64,000 bases of DNA from Salinispora mooreana (GCF_000379065.1 NZ_KB900614.1:2409149-2473148); one strand, 5' to 3'. Positions 35,332-45,470 are shown, numbered from the stretch's first letter. Translations and numbers: made by a program. The notes: generated by a model not told the origin, from the letters alone.

Positions 35332-35372
35332 CTGAACCCCCAACCTGGCAGTCTGCCGGGTTGGGGGTTCAG
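35332..35372. terminator. Terminator after the CHAP-repeat gene
   Basis: A perfect 14-base outer stem (35332-35345 with 35359-35372) has an inner GGCAG/CTGCC stem in its loop, giving a long hairpin. It lies 38 bases past the stop and also precedes the convergent DUF397 gene, so it may act in both directions. Confidence 0.85.
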
Positions 35373-35411
35373 TGTTTCCGAAATGGTCGGTGGCTACCCC
35401 GCCGGGTGGGG

Positions 35412-35603
35412 TCAGGGCTGCCCGGGGAGTTGGGCGACAAATGCCCGCCACGCCGCCGGCCCGAACACCAACGCCGGCCCGGCCGGGTCCTTGGAGTCCC
35501 GGACACCCACGACGCCGGGAAGGTTGCCGGCGACCTCGACGCAGTTGCCGCCGTTGTTGCCGCTCTTACTGCTCTTGCGCCACTGCGCACCGATCAGGTC
35601 CAT
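35412..35603 (-). CDS. DUF397 family protein
   Basis: This 63-residue protein starts MDLIGAQWRKSSKSGNNGG and has VEVAGNLPGVVGVRDSKDP and FGPAAWRAFVAQL, the hallmarks of DUF397, a small actinomycete family encoded beside WhiJ-like regulators. Members pair with the upstream XRE protein (the Scr1/Scr2 pair of Streptomyces is the known example) and affect development or antibiotic production. It overlaps the regulator gene by ten bases. Confidence 0.92.
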   Translation of the reverse strand: MDLIGAQWRKSSKSGNNGGNCVEVAGNLPGVVGVRDSKDPAGPALVFGPAAWRAFVAQLPGQP

Positions 35604-36361
35604 GAACTTGCCGCTTCCCTGAGCAGGTCTCGGGACTGCGCCCGGGAGAGAGCCTCCCCGCGGATGCGTTCCCACCGTCGACTCAGCGTAGCAATATCCG
35701 TGACGCCATCGACCAGTTGCGCCTTGGCCTGACTGTCCACATGGGCTACCACTGTGCCCTTCTCCAACTCGGCGAGGGTGAACGGACCGCCGAGACCCGG
35801 GTGCATGCCGGCCGAGAGCGGCACGACGTGAATCGACACATTCGGTAGCTCCGCGGAGGTCGCCAACTGCTCGCACTGCTCCCGCATCAACGCGCGGTCG
35901 CCGTAGGCGGAGCGGCGGAGGATCAGCTCGTCAAACACCGCGATGAACATCGGCGCGCGGTCCCGACGCAGGATCGCCTGCCGCTTGATCCGCACGTCGA
36001 CCAGTTCCTCGACCGCCTCGGGGCTGAGCGCCTCGCCGGCGAGAGTCGCCCGGGCGTACGCCGCGGTCTGCAGCAGGCCCGGCACCCACGCGAGCTCAAA
36101 AGTGCGGATCGACAGCGCCTCCCGTTCGATGTCTACCCACGGGCGGAACCACGCCGGCTCGCGGCGCCGCACCGCATCCGGCCACAGGTCCTCCACCTCC
36201 CGCTTGAGGATCGCGGCCACCTTCGCGCGGTGCCGGGTCTGGGGAATCCGCCCACGGCTCGCCCACTTCGCGGCCGTCTTCGGATCCACACCGATCTGAG
36301 CTGCGAGGCTTTCGGCGGTTTCACCCGCCTCCGCCATCGCCGCGATAACTGCGTGGTTCAT
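35594..36361 (-). CDS. XRE-family regulator with DUF5753 (WhiJ/Scr1-like)
   Basis: An N-terminal helix-turn-helix (AESLAAQIGVDPKTAAKWAS, about residues 17-36) is followed by the DUF5753 ligand/partner domain (FELAWVPGLLQTAAYARATL, RQAILRRDRAPMFIAVFDE, HVVPLSAGMHPGLGGPFTL). This is the regulator half of the DUF397 pair. Its HTH is of the replication-initiation-like DNA-binding type with VDPKTAAKW. The ATG at 36361 follows GGGAGG. It faces a three-gene operon of small proteins across a 207-base spacer, which probably contains its operator. Confidence 0.93.
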   Translation of the reverse strand: MNHAVIAAMAEAGETAESLAAQIGVDPKTAAKWASRGRIPQTRHRAKVAAILKREVEDLWPDAVRRREPAWFRPWVDIEREALSIRTFELAWVPGLLQTAAYARATLAGEALSPEAVEELVDVRIKRQAILRRDRAPMFIAVFDELILRRSAYGDRALMREQCEQLATSAELPNVSIHVVPLSAGMHPGLGGPFTLAELEKGTVVAHVDSQAKAQLVDGVTDIATLSRRWERIRGEALSRAQSRDLLREAASSWT

Positions 36362-36568
36362 GCTCCAACCTCCCTCAAACGTTTCAGACGTCCCAAAAAC
36401 CTAGTACTACGCGGTGTGTTGGCCCCACAACTGTCGGAAAACTGCCCGTAGACGGCGTGAGCCGGTGGAGGCCCGACCCGCCGGAGGCGCTGCCGGACCG
36501 CCCCACCACCCGGAGGGGTGATGGGGCGGTCCATTCCACAACCCACCACCACGCCCGGGAGGCGAGCC

Positions 36569-36790
36569 GTGCCAACGACCACCACCACGCCACCACCACC
36601 CCTACCGCGACGGACGCGCCGCACCGCGCTCGCCGGCGCGATCAGCCCCGACCACACGACGGCTGTCTCCAACGCGGAGTGGGAGCGGCTGCTCTCCGGT
36701 GGGCGGGCGGTCGGCCGGGCCCGCGTCGTGCACACCGTTCCCGGTGACGACATCCTCGCCGCGGTGCTCGCGGGGCTACGGAGACTGTGA
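36569..36790 (+). CDS. Small hypothetical protein, operon gene 1 opposite the WhiJ-like pair
   Basis: This 73-residue protein has a Thr/Pro-rich start, then RTALAGAISPDHTTAVSNAEW and a C-terminal part VVHTVPGDDILAAVLAGLRRL. It has no recognised family. The GTG at 36569 has GGGAGG at a good distance. Its stop overlaps the next start by one base (TGATG), so it is read with the next two genes. Confidence 0.6.
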   Translation: MPTTTTTPPPPLPRRTRRTALAGAISPDHTTAVSNAEWERLLSGGRAVGRARVVHTVPGDDILAAVLAGLRRL

Positions 36791-37059
36791 TGGCCGACGG
36801 CAATTCCCCCACTGACCAGCCGGCGCACCCCGACCAGCCGGCGCATCCCGACCAGCCGGAACAGCCGGCGCACCTTGACCGGCCGGCGTCCCCCGACCGG
36901 CGCGCGTATCGCGACCCGCACGGGTCGCCGCCGCTGCCCGACGGCGACCGGGTGCGGCCGACCACACCCCCGCCGCCAGCCACCACCCGGCACCAGGTGA
37001 TCGCGGCGCTCATCCTGGTGATCATCGTGGCCGCCATCACGCTCCGGGTGCTGGGATGA
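36790..37059 (+). CDS. Small tail-anchored membrane protein, operon gene 2
   Basis: The 89-residue protein is Pro/Asp-rich with four DQPAHP-like repeats near its N-terminus and ends in one hydrophobic helix (VIAALILVIIVAAITLRVLG) at the C-terminus, the layout of a tail-anchored protein with a cytoplasmic disordered domain. The family is not recognised. The ATG at 36790 is coupled to the preceding stop; its own stop overlaps the next start by four bases (ATGA). Confidence 0.6.
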   Translation: MADGNSPTDQPAHPDQPAHPDQPEQPAHLDRPASPDRRAYRDPHGSPPLPDGDRVRPTTPPPPATTRHQVIAALILVIIVAAITLRVLG

Positions 37060-37331
37060 CGACCAGCCCGAGGCACCCACAGTCGAATCCGGACGACCCG
37101 GCCGCTGGCCCGCCACACCTACCGATGCGCCCGCTCTGGGGGTGCGGCGGCTGCCAGGCGGAGTGGCCCTGCCCGGCAGCCCGACACGCCCTCCTGGCCG
37201 AATACCGCAACGACCGCACGGCGCTGCGGGTCTACCTGGGCGCGCTCATGGCCGAAGCGGCCGAGCAGCTAGCCCAGGTCCAGCCCCACACGACAGCCGA
37301 CCTGCACCGCCGCTTCCTGCGATGGGTATAG
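37056..37331 (+). CDS. Small cysteine-motif protein, operon gene 3
   Basis: This 91-residue protein has a compact cysteine cluster LWGCGGCQAEWPCPAARHAL (CxxC plus one Cys) that may bind zinc, then a helical C-terminus. Similar short proteins occur near WhiJ-like clusters in actinomycetes, but the function is unknown to me. It starts by ATGA overlap with gene 2, making a tight three-gene unit divergent from the DUF5753/DUF397 pair. Confidence 0.65.
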   Translation: MTTSPRHPQSNPDDPAAGPPHLPMRPLWGCGGCQAEWPCPAARHALLAEYRNDRTALRVYLGALMAEAAEQLAQVQPHTTADLHRRFLRWV

Positions 37332-37497
37332 CGCTACGTGACGAGGTCGAGCGACCCATCGGTATCAGGCGGCACACAGGTGCTGACATGCCGATACCGG
37401 ACGTTCAAGATTTTTAGCCACATCCCCGGTTTCCGGTGATATCCCGCATTACCTTCGATTAGCACGAAGCGGTCAGCTCAAGATCAGGTGGGGGTGG

Positions 37498-38937
37498 ATG
37501 TCGCGGTCGGAGGCCCCGGGCGGGGCCGGGCACACCCGACGGTGGCAGATCATCGCCATCGCGGCGGCCGTCTCCTTCGTGAGCTTTTTCGATCTGAGCG
37601 TCATCAACGTGATGCTGCCCTCGATCGAACGGGCGCTCGGCGCCGGCAGCGGCGCTGTCCAGTGGATCGTCTCGGGCTACTCGCTGATGTTCGCGCTCGC
37701 ACTCGTCCCCGCCGGACGACTCGGTGACGCCAAAGGGCGGCGCCACGCGCTCCTCCTCGGCCTCGCCTTGTTCATCGCGGCCAGCACCGCTGCCGGAACA
37801 GCCGACTCCGGCACCGCGCTGGTCGTCGCCCGGCTCGCGCAGGGCGCCGCGGCCGGGGTCCTCGTTCCCCAGCTCACCGCCCTGGTCGAGGAGTTGTTCC
37901 ACCCCGACCAGCGGGGCCGCCCGTTCGGGCTTCTCGGCGCCACCGCCAGCGTCGCCACCGCGACCGGCCCGGTGATCGGCGGGTTGATCATTGCTCTCGG
38001 TGGGGCGGAACACGGCTGGCGACTGGTCTTTCTCAGCAACGTCCCGATCGGGGTCGTCGCGGCGGTGCTCGTCTGGCGACAGTTTCCGGCGAAGCCGCTG
38101 AGCGGCCCGAAGGATCACCGACCCGACCTGGTCGGCACGCTGCTGCTGGGCACCGGAATCCTGTTGGTGATCCTGCCCGCGCTGCAGCGGGAACAGTGGA
38201 ACGGGCTGCTGCCGTGGCTGTTGGTGCCGGTCGGAATCGGCGTCCTCGTCGCCTTCCGGTCCTGGGAGACCTCCACCGCGCGGCGGCACCCACCGGTCTT
38301 CGACTTTCGCCTGCTCACCCATCGGACGTACCGCCTGGGGCTGCTGCTCGGCTTCTTCTACTACGCCGGTTTCACCTCGCTACCGCTGATCTTCAGCCTG
38401 CACCTGCAGTACGGTCTCCACCGCAATCCGCTGCACACCGGTCTCACCATCGCGCCCTTCGCGGTGGGCTCCGCGCTGGGCGCACTGCTCGGCGGCCGAC
38501 ACGTCAGGCGACTCGGCCGCCGGCTGATCGCCATCGGGCTGCTCACCGTCATGGTGAGCCTCGCCCTGATGACCGCCCTCACCAGCTTCACCGGGACCAC
38601 GTTCTCCATCGTGAACGCGTTCCCGCTGCTTCTCGCCGGGGTCGGTAGCGGCCTCGTGATCACACCGAACAACACCCTGACTCTGGCGCAGGTGCCCAAG
38701 CCGGACGCCGGCAGCGCCGCCGGCATGTATCGCACCATGCGGCAGGTCGGATCCGCGATCGGGCTGGCGGCGATCACCGCAACCCTGCTCGGCGCGGTCG
38801 CGGCCAACGGCGGACACTGGTCGACCGCCCTTCGATACGCACTCGTCGTGGAGTTCGGCATCGTCACCGCCGCGCTGCTCACCAACCTCGCCGACATCAT
38901 CGGCAGTCGCCGCCACCCATCCGCACCGGCGCGCTGA
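37498..38937 (+). CDS. DHA2-type (14-helix) MFS drug exporter
   Basis: The 479-residue protein carries the EmrB/QacA signatures: FFDLSVINVMLPSIERALG in helix 1, GRLGDAKGRRHALLLGL after helix 2 and RLAQGAAAGVLVPQLTAL in helix 4 to 5. About 14 helices are present, so export of drugs or dyes by proton antiport is likely. The ATG at 37498 follows GGTGGGGGTGG. No regulator of the TetR/MarR type is adjacent; the spacer 37332-37497 shows nothing else clear. Confidence 0.92.
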   Translation: MSRSEAPGGAGHTRRWQIIAIAAAVSFVSFFDLSVINVMLPSIERALGAGSGAVQWIVSGYSLMFALALVPAGRLGDAKGRRHALLLGLALFIAASTAAGTADSGTALVVARLAQGAAAGVLVPQLTALVEELFHPDQRGRPFGLLGATASVATATGPVIGGLIIALGGAEHGWRLVFLSNVPIGVVAAVLVWRQFPAKPLSGPKDHRPDLVGTLLLGTGILLVILPALQREQWNGLLPWLLVPVGIGVLVAFRSWETSTARRHPPVFDFRLLTHRTYRLGLLLGFFYYAGFTSLPLIFSLHLQYGLHRNPLHTGLTIAPFAVGSALGALLGGRHVRRLGRRLIAIGLLTVMVSLALMTALTSFTGTTFSIVNAFPLLLAGVGSGLVITPNNTLTLAQVPKPDAGSAAGMYRTMRQVGSAIGLAAITATLLGAVAANGGHWSTALRYALVVEFGIVTAALLTNLADIIGSRRHPSAPAR

Positions 38938-39027
38938 CGTTCGCACAGCCATGCCCTGCCGGCGCGGTGGCCAACGACACAGACCAGCGCCGGGGAAAAG
39001 ACTCGCCCGGGTGTCGTCGGCACCGGC

Positions 39028-39696
39028 ATGATGTCCGGCGTGCTGGGGATCACCGACATCTGGACGTACGTGCTGGGCACCGTGGCGATCATCATGCTGC
39101 CCGGACCCAACTCGCTCTTCGTGCTCTCCACCGCCGCCCGCCGTGGCGTGGCCGCCGGCTACCGCGCGGCCAGTGCGGTGTTCGTGGGCGACGGAGTCCT
39201 GATGATCCTCTCGGCCGCCGGGGTGGCATCCCTGCTCCAGGCGTACCCGCCGCTCTTCCTGGTGATCAAATATGCTGGCGCCGCCTACCTGGGCTACCTG
39301 GGCCTGGGGATGCTGCGCGGGGCCTGGCAGCGGTGGCGGACCCGCCACGACCCGGCCACCCCGGGACTTCTCGACGCCGACGACCCCACCCCACCACGCA
39401 GCCCGTTCCGCCGGGCTCTGGTGATCAGCCTGCTCAACCCGAAGGCGATCCTCTTCTTCGTCTCGTTCTTCATCCAGTTCGTCGACCCGCACTACCCCTG
39501 GCCGGCGCTGTCGTTCCTCCTGCTCGGGTTGATCGCGCAGCTCACCAGCGCGCTCTTCCTGACCGTACTGATCTTCGCGGGCACCTTCCTGGCCGCCCAG
39601 TTCCACCAACGTCGCCGCCTGGCCGCGGGCGGGACGACCACGGTTGGTGCGCTCTTCCTCGGCTTCAGTCTGAAACTCGCCACCGCCAGCGGCTGA
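39028..39696 (+). CDS. LysE/RhtB-family amino-acid exporter
   Basis: The 222-residue protein has six predicted helices and the RhtB pattern MLPGPNSLFVLSTAARRG in helix 1-2, followed by KYAGAAYLGYLGLGMLRGAW and SLLNPKAILFFVSFFIQF. It probably exports leucine or a related amino acid; substrate is inferred only from family. The start at ATG 39028 has a weak ribosome site. It is 90 bases after the DHA2 gene and may be co-transcribed. Confidence 0.9.
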   Translation: MMSGVLGITDIWTYVLGTVAIIMLPGPNSLFVLSTAARRGVAAGYRAASAVFVGDGVLMILSAAGVASLLQAYPPLFLVIKYAGAAYLGYLGLGMLRGAWQRWRTRHDPATPGLLDADDPTPPRSPFRRALVISLLNPKAILFFVSFFIQFVDPHYPWPALSFLLLGLIAQLTSALFLTVLIFAGTFLAAQFHQRRRLAAGGTTTVGALFLGFSLKLATASG

Positions 39697-39734
39697 CCGT
39701 CCCGCCCGTTCCCCCACCCCGCTGAACCGGCCGG

Positions 39735-40664
39735 TCACGTGCCATCGCCACCGCCACCGCCGCCGCCGACGCCCGCGCCCCCGGCCGTGCCGCCCAACCC
39801 GAATCCCGGCGGCAGCGGATCGTCCGGGGGCCGGCTCACGTGGGCCGACTCGTTGATCGGGGCCGACCAGTCGGCGTGCGCCGCCATCGCCGCGTGCCGG
39901 TTGATCGCGCTCCGCAGCCACCCATCCACGGTCGCCACCCAGTCCTGCCGCTCGGCGCCGTCATGCCAGATCCGAAACCGGCTGATGCTCTGGTGGGTGA
40001 TTCCGGCCAGCGCCAGCCGACGATCGCACCAGAGCAGCACTTCGAGACCGGCCGAGTTGGCGATGAAGATCACCTCTAGCTCGGTGATCGGCCCGGAATA
40101 CAGCGGCGCGACCCAGTAGCCCAGCCGTTGGTGCAGCGAGAGCTGCTGCTCGACCCCGGGCAGCCGGGCGGCGACCGAGCCGGCCTGCCGCAGGCTGAAT
40201 CCCAGCATCTCCAGGGCGGTGAGGATGTGCGCCTGGGCGATCAGCGGGTGCACGAAGAGCGGCACCATCGCGCCCTGGTCCAGCCCGGGCTCGATCGCCA
40301 CCTCGGTCCGCAGCCCCATCCGCAGGCTGAGCAGCGGCGCTCCGCCGACGACCGTTACCGGGGTCTCCCAGGGCATCGGGAACGAGAACGGAATACTGCG
40401 GGCCCGCCCGGCGCGCAGGACGAACCCGGTGGCGATCTCCGCCTGATGGAACTGCACCAGCCGCCGGGGCTCCTCCGGTTCGTCCGGCTCGGCCGAGGTG
40501 ACCAGGCCGAGCCGGACATGCAGCACCGGAACGTCAACCGGGCCGGCGTGGACGGTCACCCGCCCCGGCAGCCGCAGGCCGGGACGGGTGCTCGGGTTGG
40601 CCAGCGCGGTCCGGACGGTCAGCCCCGTCCGACCGGACTCCGGCGACACCCCCGTCAACCGCAC
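39735..40664 (-). CDS. Spo0M-like (SpoOM/arrestin-fold) protein
   Basis: The first 130 residues resemble the sporulation-control Spo0M family (RPGLRLPGRVTVHAGPVDVP, FVLRAGRARSIPFSFPMPWE, GLDQGAMVPLFVHPL), which has an arrestin-like beta-sandwich and regulates development in Bacillus and Streptomyces. The rest ends in a glycine-only run (GVGGGGGGGDGT). The GTG at 40664 is taken as start. The function here is unproven. It lies 23 bases downstream of the CNNM gene on the same strand. Confidence 0.8.
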   Translation of the reverse strand: MRLTGVSPESGRTGLTVRTALANPSTRPGLRLPGRVTVHAGPVDVPVLHVRLGLVTSAEPDEPEEPRRLVQFHQAEIATGFVLRAGRARSIPFSFPMPWETPVTVVGGAPLLSLRMGLRTEVAIEPGLDQGAMVPLFVHPLIAQAHILTALEMLGFSLRQAGSVAARLPGVEQQLSLHQRLGYWVAPLYSGPITELEVIFIANSAGLEVLLWCDRRLALAGITHQSISRFRIWHDGAERQDWVATVDGWLRSAINRHAAMAAHADWSAPINESAHVSRPPDDPLPPGFGLGGTAGGAGVGGGGGGGDGT

Positions 40665-40687
40665 CGGCCCCGGTTACCCAGACCGAA

Positions 40688-41752
40688 TCAGCGCAACCGC
40701 CGTCCCCGAGGAACCTGGTCCGTCTCGTCGTCGAACTCGCCGATGACCTCCTCCAGCAGGTCCTCCAGCGCGACGAAACCGACCGGACGGCTCGGCCCCC
40801 CACCGTTGCGGACCAACGCCAGCTGGGACCGCCAGGCCCGCATCGCCGCCACCGCCTCGGTGACCGTGGCGGACGAGGGCAGGGTGAAGGCGGTCGTCAT
40901 CAAATCCTGCGCCGTCGCCGTCGGACGGCTGGCCGCGGCCCGAACCGCTTCCCGTACGTGCACCAGCCCGCACACGTCGCCGGCCTCGTCGAGCACCGCC
41001 AGGCGGGACCGCCCGCTGTCGCGGCTGACCTGCTCGATCTGGCCCGCACTCGCGTCCCGTCGCACGGTCACGATCCGGTCGAACGGCTCCATCACCTGTG
41101 CCACGGTGGTGCCCTGCAACTGCAGCATGCTGGTCAGCAACTCATGCTGCTCGGCTCCGAGGAGCCCGTGCTCGCGGGACTGCTCCAGCAGGAGACGCAG
41201 CTCCTCCGGGCCGTGCACCTGGGCCAGCTGATCCTGTGGTTGCACCTTGACCAGCCGCAGAATGCCGTTCGCCAGCGAGTTCAGCGCCGACAGCACCGGT
41301 CGGGCAACCCGGGCGAAAGCACGGAACGGCAGCGCCAACAACGTCGCCGACCGCTCCGCGTCGGTGATCGCCCACGACTTCGGCGCCATCTCCCCCACCA
41401 CCAGGTGCAGGAAGGTCACCAGGCTCAACGCGAAGATCAGTGCGATCACGTGACTCGCCGCACTGGGCAGGCCCACGGCGTACAGCAGCGGGCTGAGCAG
41501 CTGCTCGATCGCCGGTTCGGCCAGCGCACCCAGCCCCAGCGTGCACAGGGTGATGCCCAGCTGCGCGCCGGCCAACATCAGCGAAAGTTCGCGGACGCCG
41601 TCCAACGCGGCTCGGGCACCTCGGCCACCACCGGCGGCGGCCTGCTCCAGCCGGTAGCTCTTGCTCGCCACGAGGGCGAACTCGGCGGCGACGAAAAACC
41701 CGTTCAACGCCAGCAGGACCACCGAGGCGGCGAGGGCAACACTGACGCTCAT
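40688..41752 (-). CDS. CNNM/DUF21 membrane protein with CBS pair (CorC-like)
   Basis: A DUF21 membrane domain (VVLLALNGFFVAAEFALVA, three or four helices) is followed by a CBS pair (FDRIVTVRRDASAGQIEQV, VREAVRAA..., TVTEAVAAMRAW). These proteins are linked to magnesium or cobalt export/homeostasis. The C-terminal CorC domain is largely absent, so this member is shorter than its neighbour. The stop of the upstream paralogue overlaps its ATG by four bases, making a translationally coupled pair, probably a heterodimer. Confidence 0.9.
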   Translation of the reverse strand: MSVSVALAASVVLLALNGFFVAAEFALVASKSYRLEQAAAGGGRGARAALDGVRELSLMLAGAQLGITLCTLGLGALAEPAIEQLLSPLLYAVGLPSAASHVIALIFALSLVTFLHLVVGEMAPKSWAITDAERSATLLALPFRAFARVARPVLSALNSLANGILRLVKVQPQDQLAQVHGPEELRLLLEQSREHGLLGAEQHELLTSMLQLQGTTVAQVMEPFDRIVTVRRDASAGQIEQVSRDSGRSRLAVLDEAGDVCGLVHVREAVRAAASRPTATAQDLMTTAFTLPSSATVTEAVAAMRAWRSQLALVRNGGGPSRPVGFVALEDLLEEVIGEFDDETDQVPRGRRLR

Positions 41753-43107
41753 GACTGCACCTCCGGCTGGCCTTCCGACTCCTGCAGGCGCAGCCGAACC
41801 GAGTCGGCGACGTGCCGGTCCACCACGAGCACCTCGACCAGCGCCCGGGGACCGGCCGCTGCCTCATCCCCGTCTGCCGGCAAGGCGACCTCCAGTTGGT
41901 CACCGACCTCGGGTACCCGGCCCAGCTCCCGCATGACCAGCCCAGAGAGGGTGTCGTACTCCGGGGCGACCGGCAGCGAGATGCCGGTGCTGTCGGCGAC
42001 CTCGTCGATCCGCCAGCGGGCCGGCACCACCCAGGAGCCATCGCCCTGCCGGGTCGGTATCCGCTCCGGCGGGTCATCCTCGTCGCGGATCGGCCCCACC
42101 AGTTCCTCGGCGATGTCCTCCAAGGTGATCACGCCGGCGAAGCCGCCGTACTCGTCGACCACACAGGCGAGCTGCCGGTGGCTGGAGCGCAGCCGGTCCA
42201 GCACCGTCGGCAGCGGCAGGGTCTCCGGCACCAGCAGCGGGGGAACGGCCACCGTACCGACCGGGGTGGTGGCTCGGCGCTCCAACGGCACGCCGAGCAC
42301 ATCGGCGATGCCGGTCACACCAATCACGTCGTCAACGCCCTCGGCCCCCTGGACGGGGAACCGGGAACGGCCGGTCTCGAGTAGCTCGACGACGCGGCTG
42401 ACCGGCTCGTGGGCGCGGACGGTGTGCACGTCGACCCGGGGCACCATGGCTTCCCCGGCGGTGAGTTGACGGAAGTCCAACCCGCGGTCCAGCAGGGCGG
42501 ACATCTCCGCGGTCAGGTGCCCGCCCTCGCGGGACTCGGCGATGATCTGCTCCAGATCCTCCAGGGTCGCCCCGCTGGGCAGCTCCTCGACGGGCTCCAC
42601 ACCCGCCCGGCGAAGCAGCCGAACGGCAGCCCGGTCGAAGAGTGTGATCACTGGGCCGGCGATCTTGAGGTAGATCAGGGTGGAGCTGGCGAGCGCCCGT
42701 GCGAGTACCTCGGGGCGGGCGATAGCGAGGTTCTTGGGTGCCAGCTCACCCAGCACCATCTGCACGACGGTGGCGATGACCAGCGCGAACGCGACGGACA
42801 GCGGCCCGCTGACCCGGTCCGACATCCCGGACAACCCGAGCAGGTCAGCCAGGCCGGCGCCGAGATACGGCTCGGCGACGTAGCCGACCAGCAGCGCGGT
42901 GACCGTGATGCCGAGCTGGGCGCCGGAGAGCATGAACGACAGCCGCCCGGTAACTTCCAGGGCCCGGGCCGAGGCCTTGTCGCCTTCGGCGGCACGCTGC
43001 TTGAGCTTGCCCCGATCCACGGCGACGTAGCCGAACTCCTGAGCCACGAAGTAGCCGGTGGCTGCGGTGAGGACAACGATGAAGAGGAGCCCAACGACGA
43101 TCAACAC
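41749..43107 (-). CDS. CNNM/DUF21 membrane protein with CBS pair and CorC domain
   Basis: This 452-residue paralogue of the downstream gene has the DUF21 domain (LLFIVVLTAATGYFVAQEFG), CBS pair (VPRVDVHTVRAHEPVSRVV, VPETLPLPTVLDRLRSS) and the C-terminal CorC/HlyC domain (ISLPVAPEYDTLSGLVMREL). Together they resemble the Mycobacterium tuberculosis/Streptomyces paired CNNM genes. The start is GTG 43107. A hairpin covers the start codon in the structured leader, so translation may be regulated. Confidence 0.92.
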   Translation of the reverse strand: MLIVVGLLFIVVLTAATGYFVAQEFGYVAVDRGKLKQRAAEGDKASARALEVTGRLSFMLSGAQLGITVTALLVGYVAEPYLGAGLADLLGLSGMSDRVSGPLSVAFALVIATVVQMVLGELAPKNLAIARPEVLARALASSTLIYLKIAGPVITLFDRAAVRLLRRAGVEPVEELPSGATLEDLEQIIAESREGGHLTAEMSALLDRGLDFRQLTAGEAMVPRVDVHTVRAHEPVSRVVELLETGRSRFPVQGAEGVDDVIGVTGIADVLGVPLERRATTPVGTVAVPPLLVPETLPLPTVLDRLRSSHRQLACVVDEYGGFAGVITLEDIAEELVGPIRDEDDPPERIPTRQGDGSWVVPARWRIDEVADSTGISLPVAPEYDTLSGLVMRELGRVPEVGDQLEVALPADGDEAAAGPRALVEVLVVDRHVADSVRLRLQESEGQPEVQS

Positions 43108-43214
43108 GGGAGCTTCAGGGCTCCCGTCGATATCGGGGCCGGGGATAGCCGGGCATAACCCGGCTCGCTACTGCTGCCCTCCTGGGCAGACGAGTCGATC
43201 ATGCGTCTATTTTA
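43106..43214 (-). promoter_or_regulatory. Structured 5' leader of the CNNM operon, possible riboswitch
   Basis: On the minus strand a -10-like TAAAAT (43209-43214) is followed by three hairpins: 43174-43189 (CTGCCC/GGGCAG), 43147-43165 (AGCCGGG/CCCGGCT) and 43106-43127 (ACGGGAGC/GCTCCCGT). The last hairpin holds the first two bases of the GTG start in its stem, and the GGGAG of its other arm is the only ribosome-site-like element. The arrangement suggests a cis-regulator of metal-transport genes, but I could not match it to a known riboswitch class. Confidence 0.55.
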
Positions 43215-43243
43215 TCGGGAGTCGCTGAAAGTCTGCTGACGGT

Positions 43244-43278
43244 GCCGGAAGGGTCCCGGCGACCCGGACCCTTCCGGC
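43244..43278 (-). terminator. Terminator of the aminopeptidase gene
   Basis: A perfect 13-base stem (43244-43256 with 43266-43278) has a nine-base loop, seven bases past the stop of the M28 aminopeptidase gene. It separates that gene from the CNNM leader. Confidence 0.85.
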
Positions 43279-43284
43279 GCACGG

Positions 43285-44895
<1,611 letters not shown>

Positions 44896-44999
44896 CTACA
44901 TTGACAGCTTTCGCTATCTCAGCGTGCCCTGACACTCCCCGTACGGCAAGACGTGAACCGACCCTGAAGGCAACCAGCGCGGTGGTGGCCTCGGGGCAG

Positions 45000-45389
45000 T
45001 CAGCGCGGCGGACTCCCGGGAGGACGATCCCAACGAGCCTCGACCAGCAGGTCAGGGCGCCCGAGGTCGAGCACGACGCGGTTGACGACCCGCTGGGCGG
45101 CGGTCAGCGAGCGCACCGAGAGCAACCGACCCTGGCTCTCCCGCCGCAGGACGAAGTAATGCACGGCCGCGCGGACTCGACCCCGGTCCGCGGCGCTGGC
45201 CCAGGCGGTGGAGGCAACCAACTCCCGCAACACGGTGGCGAGTCGCTCCGCAAGCTCCAGCTCCGGGCCAGTCAGGCCGGTGCGGACAGCGGCGAGGTGG
45301 CCGTCGACCTTTCGGATGAGCACATCGGTGCCGGCCCGGACCGCCCGCCTGCTCACCGTCGGCACCGTGGGCGTCTTCTCGACCGTCAT
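45000..45389 (-). CDS. Conserved hypothetical protein, 129 residues
   Basis: I recognise no domain. The protein is helical and basic, starts MTVEKTPTVPTVSRRAVRAG and contains VDGHLAAVRTGLTGPELELAE and RGRVRAAVHYFVLRRESQGR. It may be a small DNA-binding or structural protein. The ATG at 45389 has GGTGGAGGGG upstream. It is divergent from the lhr gene across a spacer that carries a palindrome (45456). Confidence 0.6.
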   Translation of the reverse strand: MTVEKTPTVPTVSRRAVRAGTDVLIRKVDGHLAAVRTGLTGPELELAERLATVLRELVASTAWASAADRGRVRAAVHYFVLRRESQGRLLSVRSLTAAQRVVNRVVLDLGRPDLLVEARWDRPPGSPPR

Positions 45390-45455
45390 CCGCCCCTCCA
45401 CCTCGCGCCGCATCCCGAGTGAAGTTACTTTATGTTGTGGGTCACAATCAAGCCG

Positions 45456-45470
45456 TTAAGTAAGACTTAA
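45456..45470. promoter_or_regulatory. Perfect AT-rich palindrome in the lhr divergent promoter
   Basis: TTAAGT-AAG-ACTTAA is a perfect six-base inverted repeat in a GC-rich genome, midway between the hypothetical gene at 45389 and lhr at 45565. It is likely an operator or part of a promoter; the spacer 45421-45490 is AT-rich. Confidence 0.45.

Noticed and set aside
38380-39921. Long minus-strand open frame across the DHA2 and LysE genes
   Set aside because: It spans two real genes and their spacer and has the Gly/Arg/Asp-rich look of a shadow frame.
43106-43240. Known yybP-ykoY or M-box riboswitch before the CNNM genes
   Set aside because: The conserved primary-sequence blocks of those classes are missing; only the hairpins are supported.
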